The position numbers and the translations under genes are program-made. From NCBI GenBank assembly GCA_031213475.1, contig JARUPZ010000020.1, positions 9,971,562-10,035,561 of the forward strand: 64,000 nucleotides of DNA, given 5' to 3'. Numbering within the stretch: the first letter of the stretch is position 1; the number at the start of each line of letters is the position of its first letter. Positions 11,580 to 23,086 of this stretch are shown piece by piece. This stretch comes from Nereocystis luetkeana. Its lineage: Eukaryota; Sar; Phaeophyceae; Laminariales; Laminariaceae. The notes below the pieces were generated by a model, which was not told the origin of the DNA, ran no database searches, and saw only the letters and a list, made by a program, of their open reading frames with translations.

Positions 11580-13345
11580 AAAAGCTGTCGGGCCAGATGG
11601 TCTCTGGGCCGAACTCCTGAAAATTGTCCTCCCGGCAGTCGCCCAGTGCTTTCACAACATCCTTGTCAACGTTTGGGTAACCGGAGAAGTCCTCCAGCAA
11701 TGGAAATATGCGATCATCAAGGTCCTTCACAAAAGGAAGGGCCGAACTGACTGCAACAACTACAGAGCGATTTCGCTTGTTGCCCACGCAGGCAAACTTT
11801 TGTTGAAAATCGTCGCGTCCCGCCTCAGCAACTACTGCAAGACAGAGGAATTACTCCCTGAGGAACAGGGCGGCTTCCGCCCCGCACGATCAACGATTGA
11901 TGTGTTGTTCGTCGTGTGCCGATTGCAAGAACTCGAACGACAGAGGAAAACCCCCCTGTACGTGTGCTTCATCGATCTGCAGAAAGCGTACGACTCTGTC
12001 GACCGAGAGCTGTTATGGAAGGTACTCACACGCTTTGGCGTACCAACCAAGATGCTGAGAATTATCCGTAATTTCCAGGATGGCATGCGGGTTCGCGTGC
12101 GTACTGATGACGGCGAGCACGCGGAATGGTTTGCTGTCACGCAGGGACTGCGGCAAGGCTGTGTACTATCACCGTTACTGTTCAACGTGTGCTTCGCTGC
12201 TGCGCTACACGTCGTACTATCAATAGTACGCTTCAGCCAAGACGAAGCCATTGTAAGGGATTTGGTCCAACTCAGTGATGCTGGAGTAGTTCGAACAGGA
12301 GCCGTTGGCGTGCGCGAAAAGGGCTGTATGGGGCATGTTGTACGCCGATGATGCAGGAATTGTCTCGAAGTCGGCTGAAGGGCTCGCGAAAATGATGACA
12401 GTCATCGTGACTGTCTTCGAAGCAGCAGGCCTCACGGTGTCGGAAAATAGGACAGAGATAATGGTCCTACAAACACCAGACCGGACAACCCTCGCACCAC
12501 CGCTCGTCACCGAAGCGGCAGGTCAGAGGTATAAGCAGACGACCCAGTTCTTATACCTAGGCGGCGTTATCCACGAAAACGCTGCGCTCTCGCTCGAAAT
12601 CGACCGACGGATCCGCCTCATGCGAGCATGCCTCAAACGGTTCGGCCCGGAGTTGTATGATAGGACGACCGCCCCCCTTCGCCTTAAAGCCCGAATGCTG
12701 AAGGCCGAGGTGATTGAGACCCTGCTGTACGGGTGTGTGACGTGGACCCTCAGAGCGGAACACTTTGCCAAGCTTCGAACGGCTCACCACCAAGTCCTGT
12801 TGCGAGTCATTGGCTTCCAGCGCCGACTTCATACTGACCATGGCACCCTCTCGTACGCAAAGGCCCTCAAGATGATACGTTGCGAGAGCATCGAAACGAC
12901 CATTCGTAAACGGCGGCTCTTCTTTGCGGGGGGCGTGGCACGGCAAAGCAAGGAGCGGTTACCCAGTCGGGTAATGTTCGGGACGATAGCTGGTGGGGAG
13001 AACCCGAGACCAGGCGGACAATGTAAGACTTGGCATAGAATCATAGTCGAAGACCTTAGGGAGTTCCGAGCCACGGAAGGGTCAACGGTAGTTGCCCCCT
13101 TGGTGTTTGGAGTTGAGACCACGTTGTGGCCTACTGCAGCCACAAAGGTGGAGAAGTGGTACCGGGGGGTAATCAAAGCAGCCGAACGGTTCATGGTGAG
13201 GTGGCACGAAGCTGAGATGAGTAGGCAGCGCCGCGCATCCGCCGTGGATGGTGTCCAAGGGAATGGGGGTGGAGGGGGCAACAGGAGAAGTGGCAGAAAG
13301 CCCTACCAAGGGAATGCGGAGAGGGGGGGGGGGCAGGAAGAGTAG
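11580..13345 (+). pseudogene. RTE LINE ORF, 5'-truncated and frameshifted
   Basis: The copy begins abruptly at the codons for KAVGPDG in the RT fingers and runs to the normal ORF end. RT motifs are visible: [29 protein letters not shown], then LYADD after a frameshift near 12300. Before the shift the frame ends at 12351; after it, 12305-13345 stays open. The endonuclease domain is missing. RTE elements normally encode an apurinic-type endonuclease followed by RT in one ORF, and this is the RT half only. There are several nonsynonymous changes relative to the other copies, so it is older. Confidence 0.85.
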
Positions 13346-13820
13346 AAGGGAAACGGCGGTAGACGAAAGTAGGAAGGAGATGGCAGACAGGGTAGCAAGG
13401 CACCAGTCCGACTAGGAAGTAGAACATGACCATACTACTACTAGTGCCACCAACTGGTGCGGTTGGTTCGAACGTGGTCCTCCTTTGTCATCTCTTTTTG
13501 TTTTGTTTTTTCCTTTCTTGCGCTGACTCTCCGTGATTTCATTTTATTTCGTTTCTCTTCCTTTTCTGATTGATAAGCCGTACTGAAGGAGCCGTGTGGC
13601 GTGGTTGGATGACGAACCTGCTCTGCTCGTTTCGTATTGTCTGACGTTAAGGGGCTGGGCATAGTTGACGAACGCAGGGCGGAGACGGCTGTCTGGGTAG
13701 CAAGGTAACAGGCGGATTAACAGGGGGAACCTGGCTATACTACTCGTACCACAAACTGCTGCCGCCGCCTGGAGGGTGTTTGGGCTTTGGTCTGCCTGTT
13801 ATTTTCCCTTTGCTATTTTC
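13346..13820 (+). repeat. 3' UTR of the 11.6-kb LINE copy, cut by a minisatellite
   Basis: It follows the LINE 3' UTR closely (GATTGATAAGCCGTACT, GGGCTGGGCATAGTTGACG) up to CTTTGCTATTTTC. There it switches to AAGCCTTATCAC and then to the GGGACGGGACGG array. The intact UTR continues another 500 bp in other copies. Confidence 0.8.
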
Positions 13821-13837
13821 AAGCCTTATCACAGTGA

Positions 13838-14250
13838 CTGAGAATCGTGACCGGACGGGACGGGACAGATGTTTCTTGTTTGGCGGGGAAAAAAATGAGA
13901 ACGGGACGGTAAAATGAAGACATAAAAAGTTGGCGGGACGGAACGGGACGGGACGGCGGGTGCACAATTTCTCGACGGGACGGTAAAATTCAACGGGACA
14001 GAGTTTCACGGCGGGACGGGACGGTAATTATGTTTTCCTCCGGCGGGACGGGACGGTAATTGTTTTTTCCTCGGCGGGACGGGTCGGTAAATATTTTTTC
14101 CCTCGGCGGGACGGGACGGTAAAAATATTTCCCCTCGGCGGGACGGGACGGTAAATATGTTTCTCACGGCGGGACGGGACGGTAAATTTGTTTTCTTTCG
14201 ACGGGGCGGGACGGTATTTTTTTTCCCTTGGCTGAACGGGACGGTAGTTA
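13838..14250. repeat. GGCGGGACGGGACGGTAA minisatellite, copy 1
   Basis: About ten units of 30-40 bp each contain GGCGGGACGGGACGGTAA followed by a T-rich spacer. The same unit recurs at 28150-28540 and 29326-29522. Runs of GGG and GG on one strand give it G-quadruplex potential. Confidence 0.85.
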
Positions 14251-15341
14251 ACACTGGTATACCAGGTATATTTCTTTTTTCCTGCTGCAAGGTCGGCGCG
14301 GTTGTACGTGAAGACTTTCCCGCACTACTGATTGCGCGAAGGGAGCCGGCCTGACGCAGGCATTGTTCTTCTCGACCCGCGGGCCACAATCTCCGAGAAG
14401 TTCTACCACTACGCGGGCGACGTTTTTTTTCAATTTTTTTCTCACCCCTGCCCCAAGTACTCTTCTTGTTGCCGTGCCAGCTCATGGTGGCTGTTCTGAT
14501 GATTATTGTGCTTGCGCTGGGTTCCTGGTGGTTGTTGTGGAGGTAGGTGGAGATAGGTGGTGGAGGTGGTGGCGGCGGCGGTGATTCTAATGCCGCTCGC
14601 TGCTAATCGATCGACCCAGCCCGTGAGATAGGCATCCATGGCGTCCGTACCGGTCTTACCAAAGATGCTAGGAGACAGCATTTTTACATTCTTACCCAGG
14701 GGTGCACGCGGATCTGAATCCCAGATACCCCACTACCCCCCCCCCCTATATTGGAGGAGAAAAAAACATTTTTTTTTTTTTTTCCCGTGTTTTTTGTTTG
14801 TCTCGCGCCTGCTGACGCTGCTCTATGTATGTGTGTCTAGCGTCTACGAGTACTTCGTACTGCTTGGCTTTGGGTGTACACTGGTGTACACAATAGTTTG
14901 TACAAGGTTTGTATGATATGCACAAGAATGTGTTGATACTGTCGGGAGGGTCGGAGTTGGGGAACCGCCACCACGCTCGCCACACCAGCCACTCGTAACA
15001 AGATTGATAAAAAAACTGCGTTGTGAAATATACCGGCGTGCGAACCTGGGTGGAAGGTGCACGTGCCGACAGTCGCGCGTACTATTAATAGAATAACACC
15101 ACTGCCATCTTACACTACGGTGTCCACTACCCGGGTCTTCGAAAAAACAAAATCCGACACCACACCAGACTACCTCGATGTTGCTCCAAGATATACTACA
15201 GTAGTACAAAGCTTGCGTCAAGGTCAATTGAAGCTGTCGTACCGTGTGCCGGTGATAATCCCCTAGCACGACAGTATCCCACGATCGTGCACAATAACCC
15301 GAGCGAAACATACTAAAGACAAATCTACGTACGTACCCGAA
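14251..15341. other. Unassigned stretch with a weak minus ORF
   Basis: The minus frame 14442-14681 (79 codons) is Thr- and Pro-rich after a start that reads MLSPSIFGKTG. It has no recognisable domain and ends in a repetitive CCACC region. A (C)12 run and a (T)16 run lie at 14740-14790. Nothing else was recognised. It separates the minisatellite from the 3' end of the five-exon gene. Confidence 0.3.
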
Positions 15342-18300
15342 TCAACCCAACTGACTCCACTGCCTCTTCGACGTGCAGCGCCGCCCGGTTCTGCTTACAG
15401 CGTAAGGCGTTGCTGCCCCTACCCCCCGACCCCCACGCCCGCAATCCTTATTTCCTACCCCATCGACTCCCCGACTGTCGTCCTCGTTGTTCCCCCCCCC
15501 CCTCTCTTCCTCCTTGTCTTCCTCCTCCTCCTCCTCCTCCTCTGCTTCGATGTTTCCTTCCTCTTCCTCCTCCTTGTCTTTTTTGTGTTCGTCCTCCTCC
15601 TCCTCATTCACCCCCTCTTCGTCCTCTTCCTCTTCGTCTTCCCCGTCTTCCTCCTCGTCGCTCCCCTCGTCCTCCTTGTCGTCGCCCTCTTCCTCCTCGT
15701 CGTCCCCCTCTTCCTCCTCGTCGTCCACCTCGTCCTCCCCGTCGTCGTCGTCGTCCTCCTCCTCCTCCTCCTCGTCCTCCTCTTCGTCCGACGCATCGAT
15801 GTCGATGGGAACGCCGCTTGCTTGCTGTCGGGTTCCTTTTCCTCCCCTTCCACCCGATCTCTTGCGTGGTCCGTGAAATCCGGGCTTTCTTCGCTGTGCT
15901 GTCACTCACCGAACGTTCCCGGATCTTCTCGCACACCGACGTTGCTCCAGGAAATCCTGCTCCTTGGTGCAACGCTACCAGCATAGCTTGTCCTCCGAGA
16001 CGCATTGCAAGAATCGCCATGTCAACCTCCTTGTCGCTGTACCCCCCTGCCCTGTACTTGCCCTCAAATGCCTGCTCCAGCCTGTGCAGCATGGCCTTCG
16101 CAGACAAGCCATCTCGCAGCGATTGACTCAGCACTCTCCTCACACCGCTCACCTCGTTGTCCGCCAGAAAAATGAGGATGCGCTTCTGCAGTGCGACGTG
16201 ACGATGCAGATTGGTGACCTTTCTCAGTAGGTTGAATACCCTGAGCCTAGTTATTTGCTGTTTTTGCTTCCACCCATTCGACCGGTCTTCAACTTGTTGT
16301 GGGGTCAACAGCGGAAACGAAAGGTTCCTCACGTCTTCGTGCGTCCCGTGTTTCGCAGCTCGTTGGACCATACCTGCATAAATAAAGCCAGGGGTCGGGG
16401 AACATGCGTCAAAGTTCGTGCATACCGCGTCAACACTACTGACAGGTACGACTGGTACAAATTATATTTCGAAAATGCAATATAAATTCAAATCAAAGTA
16501 GTTTTTTAAGCCTGATTCGCAACTTCAGCACTTCGTGTTTCGCGTCCAGTTGTGTCCTAGCCCGTCTCACCTCTGTACGCCCGCGAGAACTTAACGGCAC
16601 AACACGCGTCGCAAGTGTCCCCCGGCTGGTCCACCATCGTCGTACACCCTCGTGCCTGAGCTCCCGCGGTCGTACTTTCCACAGCATGAAGAGAGAGTCG
16701 ACCCGCCCTTACCCGTGTCTCCCACGGAAGTCGCTGACTGGCAACACTGTGCAAAGTCACCGGGTAGTTCCTGACTCGAGGCTCAGGGACGTCAGGTGAA
16801 AGCCCCGTGCAAGGGTAGGAGGTTTCCGCCCGTAGAACGCTGCTGGTCGTCGCGGACAAGATTGCTTCGGTGCTACTATAGTCGTCTACCTTTGGCCCGC
16901 CTAATGATGGCGGCGAAACCACCTCGACCGCATCCCTTTCGGAACCTTTGCCGCTGTCCTCCATCGCCGATGATGTTTTCGCGGTCTTCTCTGTGGTGCT
17001 ACTCGCGGCAGACTGGAAATAGCCAAACAACGTCTTCCTGGTCTGTGTCGACGTAACGTAGTCCCTGCCGGCACGAAAACATGAACACGGCCGATCGTTT
17101 GTTAGTCACCCCGTGCATCAATTTACGTTGCCTACCGTATGTCTTAATTGCTGTACCACTGCAACCCGACGAAAGTAGGGCCTACTCGTAGTCGACAAAA
17201 CGTGTTTTTTTGGGGCGCCCTGGGTGAGCAGTAGTGAGGCGACCAATGGAAAATAACAGTGGCGGGGATCCATGCTCTCACTTGTGTTTGGTTGAAGCCT
17301 CATGCTGCTGCACGTGCGTGCCGGTGGTCTTGCATGGGTCAACCCCAAAAGATTTCCCACACTTGCAGACCCACTTTCCACTGCTGTTCCTCGTGGCTAT
17401 ACGTGCCAACGGCCAATCACGCTCGGTGACCTTCACTGGGCTGCACGTACACGGAGGTTGTGAAACAAACGTACGGGAAGGTTTCATTTTCTGTCGCTTC
17501 GAAGAGTTTTTTTTTGTGTTCTTCGTGCTCTCCCGGTGGCTACGTATACGAGTAGCTGCTATTACTAGTACGAGGAACGAACGCCTGCTCCTGTATTCTC
17601 CCTTCTCAACTTGCGGCACCCCTGGTATTCCAAGTCAACCACAATCCCGAAGGGGAGCCTTCTATCTCGTATTATTCCGGCGGAGGTGTGCAGGCAGGTA
17701 TGTGTGTCGCTCGAGTGCCGTGTGGTGCGACGTGCGAAGGGAGGAGGGGGTCTCCGCGTACGTCGGCATTTGTATACGTAGGGGGCATAGCGTGGACATA
17801 ACAAGAGCCTTTGATTGGCTTAAAAATGACCAAAAAAAAAGGTGAAAGTCAAGCAGAGTAGACAGAATCAGGTATACCTACAGTATGCATTGTCTGCTCT
17901 GCTTACTGCACTGTTCAGCGTAGTATCTCTGTGTCGTAGTTTTGTGACCACATAACTGGTACCTCTCTAGGATGAAGAATCGGCACGGACACTGGGTGTG
18001 CTGGATGTCGACGGGTAGAAAGGAAGGTTTAATGTGAAGAACACACACACACAGTAGGCAAAAACACGTACAACGAGTTTTGGACCAATGGCAAGACACG
18101 TGGAGTGCGTTTTCACTTGAGTTCAAGTATGTACCTGTCTTTGGCCGCAAACGGACAACGTATACCTGTTTTTGGCCGCTGCCAAGCCGCTGCCCCGGTA
18201 TTTATCTACAAGTTTGTACCAGCTTGAAACTCCGGCAAGAAATCATTGAGAAAGCAGCCTTTGCGAGCCTTCTATAAAATATGAGAACATTTGCTGCGAG

Positions 18301-18589
18301 TCAACCGAGTCAAGATATCGTGATTTATGATACATACTCGACCCAGTAGCGCTGCCACTCACCGTTCGTGCGCCTTGGAACACTCGTGCTCTCTAGCCAA
18401 TGCCGCGTCAAGCGTCGAACCATCCCCGAAATCATGGCCGCAGCAGCAAACCCACACGTCGTGTCCACCGCTTCCAGCGTCGCTGGAGCTCTTGCTGCAG
18501 TGACGCTGCAACCAACCCTGAGCAGTGAACGGCGCTGCTGTGCCTGCTTCCTCGGCATCGACGGTGCTCATGCTCTCGGCCGTGTCCAT
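15342..18589 (-). CDS. Five-exon gene: double Cys/His finger protein with acidic tail
   Basis: Proposed exons (minus): 18589-18363, 17440-17282, 17001-16571, 16373-15910, 15824-15342, summing to 588 codons with TGA. Every intron starts GTGAGT or GTGAGA and ends AG, and all junction phases agree. The B-C acceptor is the weakest: a better-looking CAG at 17013 is out of phase. Residues 45-76 hold W-V-C-C-C-G...H-E-C-S-K-x-H. Residues 98-128 hold a second, similar W-V-C-K-C-G...H-V-Q-Q-H...K-H. A CDACC motif ends exon C, exon D encodes a mostly helical 155-residue region, and exon E is a Glu/Asp-rich tail. The fingers suggest nucleic-acid binding and the tail a nuclear or chromatin role; this is inference. 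From memory, exon D resembles a family of uncharacterised fungal proteins. It could instead belong to an unclassified DNA transposon. Confidence 0.6.
17905..18056 (+). repeat. RTE LINE 3'-end fragment in intron 1
   Basis: It matches the last 150 bp of the LINE 3' UTR in sense orientation and ends TTTAATGTGAAGAAC then (AC)n. It lies wholly inside the proposed first intron of the five-exon gene, antisense to that gene, so it need not disturb the coding exons. Confidence 0.75.
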
Positions 18590-19479
18590 GCTTTTTCTTC
18601 CCCAGAGTGTTCAGCTACAAGCAGAAACGCTGGGTGGTGTTGTATTGTCTAGAAGGCCTTGCGTACCCTCGGGAATGCGGGGACGATTCAATCTCATCCC
18701 CTGCTATTGGTGTATATAGGTTTTAGTATGGATTCGGATTATATAGGAAATAGTATGGTACTGCGCTTTATGGGTGGTCTGATTTCGTTTATATAGGATT
18801 TAGTGTGGTGTGCACCCCCCTATACGCCGAAGGGTGCCTAAATAAAAAACTTGACACCCCCCCCCCTATATTTGGTTTCCCAAAAATAAATTTTGGAGTG
18901 TGGTGTCGTTTTTTTTTTTTTTGTGCACCCCTGTCTTTCCCCTTGACAGACAGCAAGTTTGCCTTGAGACAAATACATACCTGGTACATGTTTTGACTGA
19001 CACCAAACTACTAGGTTTAGTGTGGAACACTCGGCCCTACATCGTTGACAGCGCACGTTTTGCGTCTCGCTTCATGACAGGTCACCTGACATCTTTTTGG
19101 GCCACACCAGTGTATACTGGTGGTGTGGCCGTGAGTTGAATGGTCTCTGTTCCAGTCGTGTGTAGTGGCGAGCTTGCGGCTACTACTGCTGTGGCAGTAC
19201 TTACTTTCATTTCAACATACAAAAATAAAGTCCAGCCAGATACAGCAAAGCTATTAATAGTAATAGCTGCTGATCATCAACGCCAGCACCTTTTGTGCTA
19301 AAAAAATAACTAAAGGAGGTGCGGAGCAATTTCATACCTGGTATTTTCCAAGATGAAAGTGATGAATACGAATATACGTCTGTCTTCAGTCATCAGCTGT
19401 GAGTTCGCCCGGTTTTTGGTTCTATAGTATTGATATTAATAGTTGATACACTCAATTTTCAATTTTGCAAGCTGCGTAA
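18590..19479. other. Upstream region of the five-exon gene, no gene seen
   Basis: The region should contain the promoter of the minus-strand gene, but no TATA box or initiator can be singled out. It has three spaced copies of TATATAGG-N3-TAGTRTGG (18713, 18738, 18790), C and T homopolymer runs, and TACCTGGTA at 18978 and 19335. Confidence 0.35.
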
Positions 19480-20353
19480 TGTGTGTGTGTTCTTCAAATT
19501 AAACCGTTATTTTTCCCCGTCGATATCCAGCACAACTAGTGTACGTGCCGATTCTTCAATCCTAGAAGAGATACAAGTTCTGTAGTCACAAAGCTACGCC
19601 ACAGAGATACTACGTTGCCACGTGTGCAGTATGCACTGCAGTGGGCAATGCAAAGCCATGTCATCATACTAGATACGACAGGCACGACATACGCAATCTA
19701 TGAAATAGTGAAACGAAAAAGAAACAATCAAAGAGAAAAAAAAAACAAGGTAGTAGACAAATCGAAAGAGAAAAAGTAAAAAAAATGAAAGCAAAATCTA
19801 GGAGAAACAATCTGTCGTGCCCCCCCCCCGCAGGCGAGGTGGCCGACACTTGGAAAAGAACGAGCTGGAAACAAAGGAAAAAAAAAGGAAAAAAAAAAAC
19901 GAAAAAACACCACTGCTTGTAAATAGAGTAAGACAAAGAACCAAGGAAAACAATAATAAAGGGGAAATAACAGGCAGACCAAAGCCCAAAGCACCTTCCA
20001 GGTGGCGGCAGCAGTTTGTGGTACGAGTAGTATAGCCAGGTTCTCCCTGCTAATCCGCCTGGTTCCTTGCTACCCAGACTGCCGTCTCCGCCCTGCGTTC
20101 GTCAACTATGCCCAGCCCCTTGGCGTCAGACAATACGAGCCGAGCAGAGCAGGTTCGTCTTCCAACCACGCCACACGGCTCCTTGAGTACGGCTTATCAA
20201 TCAGAAAAGGGAGATAATTTTTTTTAATGAAAATCACGGAGAGTCAGCGCAAGAAAGAAAAAAAAACACAACAAAAAGAGAAGACAAGGGAAGACCACGT
20301 TCGAACCAGCTGCACCAGTTGGTAGCACTAGTAGTATGGTCATGTTTTACTTC

Positions 20354-22251
20354 CTAGTCGACTTGGTGCCTTGCTACCCTGTCTGCCATCTCCTTCCTAC
20401 TTTCGTCTACCGCCGTTTCCCTTCTACCCCTCCTGTCCCCCCCCCTCTCCGCATTCCCTTGGTCGGGCTTTCTGCCACTTCTCCTGTTGCCCCCTCCCCC
20501 CCCGTTCCCTTGGACACCATCCACGGCGGATGCGCGGCGCTGCCTACTCATCTCAGCCTCAGCCTCGTTCCACCTCACCATGAACCGTTCCGCTGCTTCA
20601 AGGATCCCCCGGTACCACTTCCCCGCCTTTTTGGCTGCAGTAGGCCACAACGCGGTCTCAACTCCAAACACGAGGGGGGCAACTTCCGTTGACCCTTCGG
20701 TGGCTCGGAACTCCCTAAGGTCTTCGACGATGCATCTATGCCAAGTCTTACACTGTCCGCCTGGTCTCGGGTTCTCCCCACCAGTTATCGTCCCGAGCAT
20801 TACCCGACTGGGTAATCGCTCCTTGCTTTGCCGTGCCACGCCCCCCGCAAAGAAGAGCCGCCGTTTTCGAATGGTCGTTTCGATGCTCTCGCAACGTGTC
20901 ATCTTGAGGGCCTTCGCGTACGAGAGGGTGCCATGGTCAGTACGAAGTCGGCGCTGGAAGCCAATGACTCGCAACAGGACTTGGTGGTGAGCCGTTCGAA
21001 GCTTGGCAAAGTGTTCCGCTCTGAGGGTCCACGTCACACACCCGTACAACAGGGTCTCAATCACCTCGGCCTTCAGCATTCGGACTTGAAGGCTAAGGGG
21101 GGCGGTCGTCCTATCATACAACTCCGGGCCGAACCGTTTGAGGCATGCTCGCATGAGGCGGATCCGTCGGTCGATTTCGAGCGAGAGCGCAGCGTTTTCG
21201 TGGATAACGCCGCCTAGGTATAAGAACTGGGTCGTCTGCTTATACCTCTGACCTGCCGCTTCGGTGACGAGCGGTGGTGCGAGGGTTGTCCGGTCTGGTG
21301 TTTGTAGGACCATTGTCTCTGTCCTATTTTCCGACACCGTGGGGCCTGCTGCTTCGAAGACAGTCACGATGACTGTCATCATTTTCGCGAGCCCTTCAGC
21401 CGACTTCGAGACAATTCCTGCATCATCGGCGTACAACATGCCCCATACAGACCTTCGCACGCACGCCAATGGCTCCTCCTTCCCTGTTCGAACTACTCTA
21501 GCTTCACTGAGTAGGACCAAATCTCTTACAATGGCTTCGTCTTGGCTGAAGCGTACTAGTACGACGTGTAACGCAGCAGCGAAGAACACGTTGAACAGTA
21601 ACGGTGATAGTACACAGCCTTGCCGCAGCCCCTGCGTGACATCAAACCATTCCGAGGGCTCACCGTCATCAGTACGCACGCAGCCCGCATGCCATCGTGG
21701 AAATTACGGATAATTCTCAGCATCTTGGTTGGTACGCCAAAGCGTGTGAGTACCTTCCATAACAGCTCTCGGTCGGCAGAGTCGTACGCTTTCTGCAGAT
21801 CGATGAAGCACACGTATAATATATATGGGGATTTTCCTCGTCCGAGCTCTTGCAGCCGGCGCACGACGAACAACATATCAATCGTTGATCGTGCGGGGCG
21901 GAAGCCGCACTGTTCCTCGGGGAGTGGTTTCTCGGTCTGGCAGTAGTTGCTGAGGCGGGACGCGACGATTTTCAACAACACTTTGCCTGCGTGGGCAACA
22001 AGCGAAATCCCTCTATAGCTGTTGCAGTCAGTTCGATCCTTCTTTTTGTGAAGGACCTTGATGATCGCCTCTTTCCATTGCTGAGGGACTTCTCCTGTTA
22101 ACCAAACATTGACAAGGATGTTGTGAGAGCACTGGGCGAATGCCGGGGGGTCGAGTTTTAGGAGTTCGACCGGGAGACCATCTGGCCCGACAGCTTTCCA
22201 ATTCGACATCTCCTTAACCCTCTTAGAATTGCAGTCTCGTTTTGGGGACAA
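20354..22251 (-). pseudogene. RT ORF of the 19.5-22.4 kb LINE
   Basis: The first frame (22251 to about 21690) carries [25 protein letters not shown] and the [10 protein letters not shown] motif A. A frameshift next to FHDGMRA moves the reading into frame 21679-20354. That frame holds [23 protein letters not shown] and the C-terminal [13 protein letters not shown] region. The MITE interrupts the N-terminal side. The endonuclease is absent, so the copy is dead. Confidence 0.85.
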
Positions 22252-22316
22252 TTGGGGACAACATACTTGGAATTTGAGTGGTTTGTCCTCAAAACGGGAC
22301 TGGAGTTCTAAAAGGG
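22218..22316. mobile_element. TTAA-flanked MITE (piggyBac-like), copy 1
   Basis: A 99-bp element inserted in a LINE ORF exactly at a TTAA that other LINE copies keep intact (compare 61154-61175). Left end: TTAA then CCCTCTTAGAATTGCAGTC. Right end in reverse: CCCTTTTAGAACTCCAGTC. The right TTAA has lost AA. TTAA targets and ends starting CCC are hallmarks of piggyBac-type elements. Confidence 0.75.
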
Positions 22317-22413
22317 TTGTGCTTCTGTCATCTCGTCTATTGATGGTTCATCTTCAAGCGACGTTTAGGCGGTCGCGGTGGCAAGAGGTCGATGATCGTG
22401 GGTTATAGAGTTT

Positions 22414-23086
22414 CAGCGATACGCCTGTACAATTATTTACTACCCTGGTATGTTCTATACTTATTTCATTCATACATAGTGGTATATGGGAGTTGTGTAA
22501 ATTTATGATATCAGTACCTGGTCCCTGGTAGTTTTATACCTGGTAGGAATTATTGCTATTAAGACTAAATTTTAGTACAACTCGATTTTATTTTTTTATT
22601 AATTTCGTGATTTGTGGTGGGAATGGATGGGAACAGACCACCACGAATGAATGTATCTCGCAGGGGAAGAGGCACTTAGTACTTTGCTTTCGAAGTTGTA
22701 CTATATTAATGCGCAACCCCCCGCCCGGAGAAGGGGGCTGGAGGAGGGGTGATCCCCCGGGGCTGCCGCAACAGCAACCCCACGCTAACATCCGTATACT
22801 CGAGTCAACTCCCAACCCAACTGGCGGCATAGAACTCTCGACGCCAGCTTCCATCGACCCAAATGGGAGTCGACCCTATTTACGGATGTACTCTCACGGC
22901 CCCTTTCCCCCTGACTTGCAATATCATAGGGAACGCAAGTAATACCACACTTCGTCATAGTTTCACTTCTGCCTAGTCAAATCTAAGAGTGAGTTAACCC
23001 GCCCCAACTCTGTGCCCTGGCCCGGCTGAATCCCACCGCTAATTCCTTCATGGGCCATCACGTCGGCTACCCAACTGGCATCCTTT
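22414..23086. other. Flank of LINE and 3' side of the DIRS-like element
   Basis: No gene was seen. The part next to 23086 is presumably the 3' terminal region of the DIRS-like element, but I found no repeat shared with its 5' side. TACCTGGTA-type motifs lie at 22515 and 22537. Confidence 0.35.

Larger units (their letters stand above)
19480..22413 (-). mobile_element. RTE LINE copy, 5'-truncated
   Basis: It runs on the minus strand from homology that stops abruptly near 22413 to a (TG)n end at 19480, the complement of the (AC)n tail. It includes the RT domain, the C-terminal region and the full 3' UTR of about 870 bp. It is interrupted by a TTAA-flanked MITE at 22218-22316. Confidence 0.85.

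Noticed and set aside
10873-13345. Twin-priming (5' inversion) of one LINE insertion
   Set aside because: The inverted piece duplicates sequence also present in the plus-strand piece, so they are two copies.
15410-16126. Long plus-strand Pro/Ser/Leu-rich ORFs opposite the acidic tail
   Set aside because: They are antisense shadows of GAG/GAC repeats in the minus-strand exon.
14697-18935. Shared C-run/T-run segments at 14.7 and 18.8 kb as a MITE pair
   Set aside because: Similarity is limited to homopolymers and TATATT. No inverted ends or duplications were found.
20487-21713. ORFs antisense to every LINE copy (for example 20487-20990, 21264-21713, 39308-39988)
   Set aside because: They recur in all copies only because the LINE sense strand is conserved. 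They lack domains and mirror sense codons.
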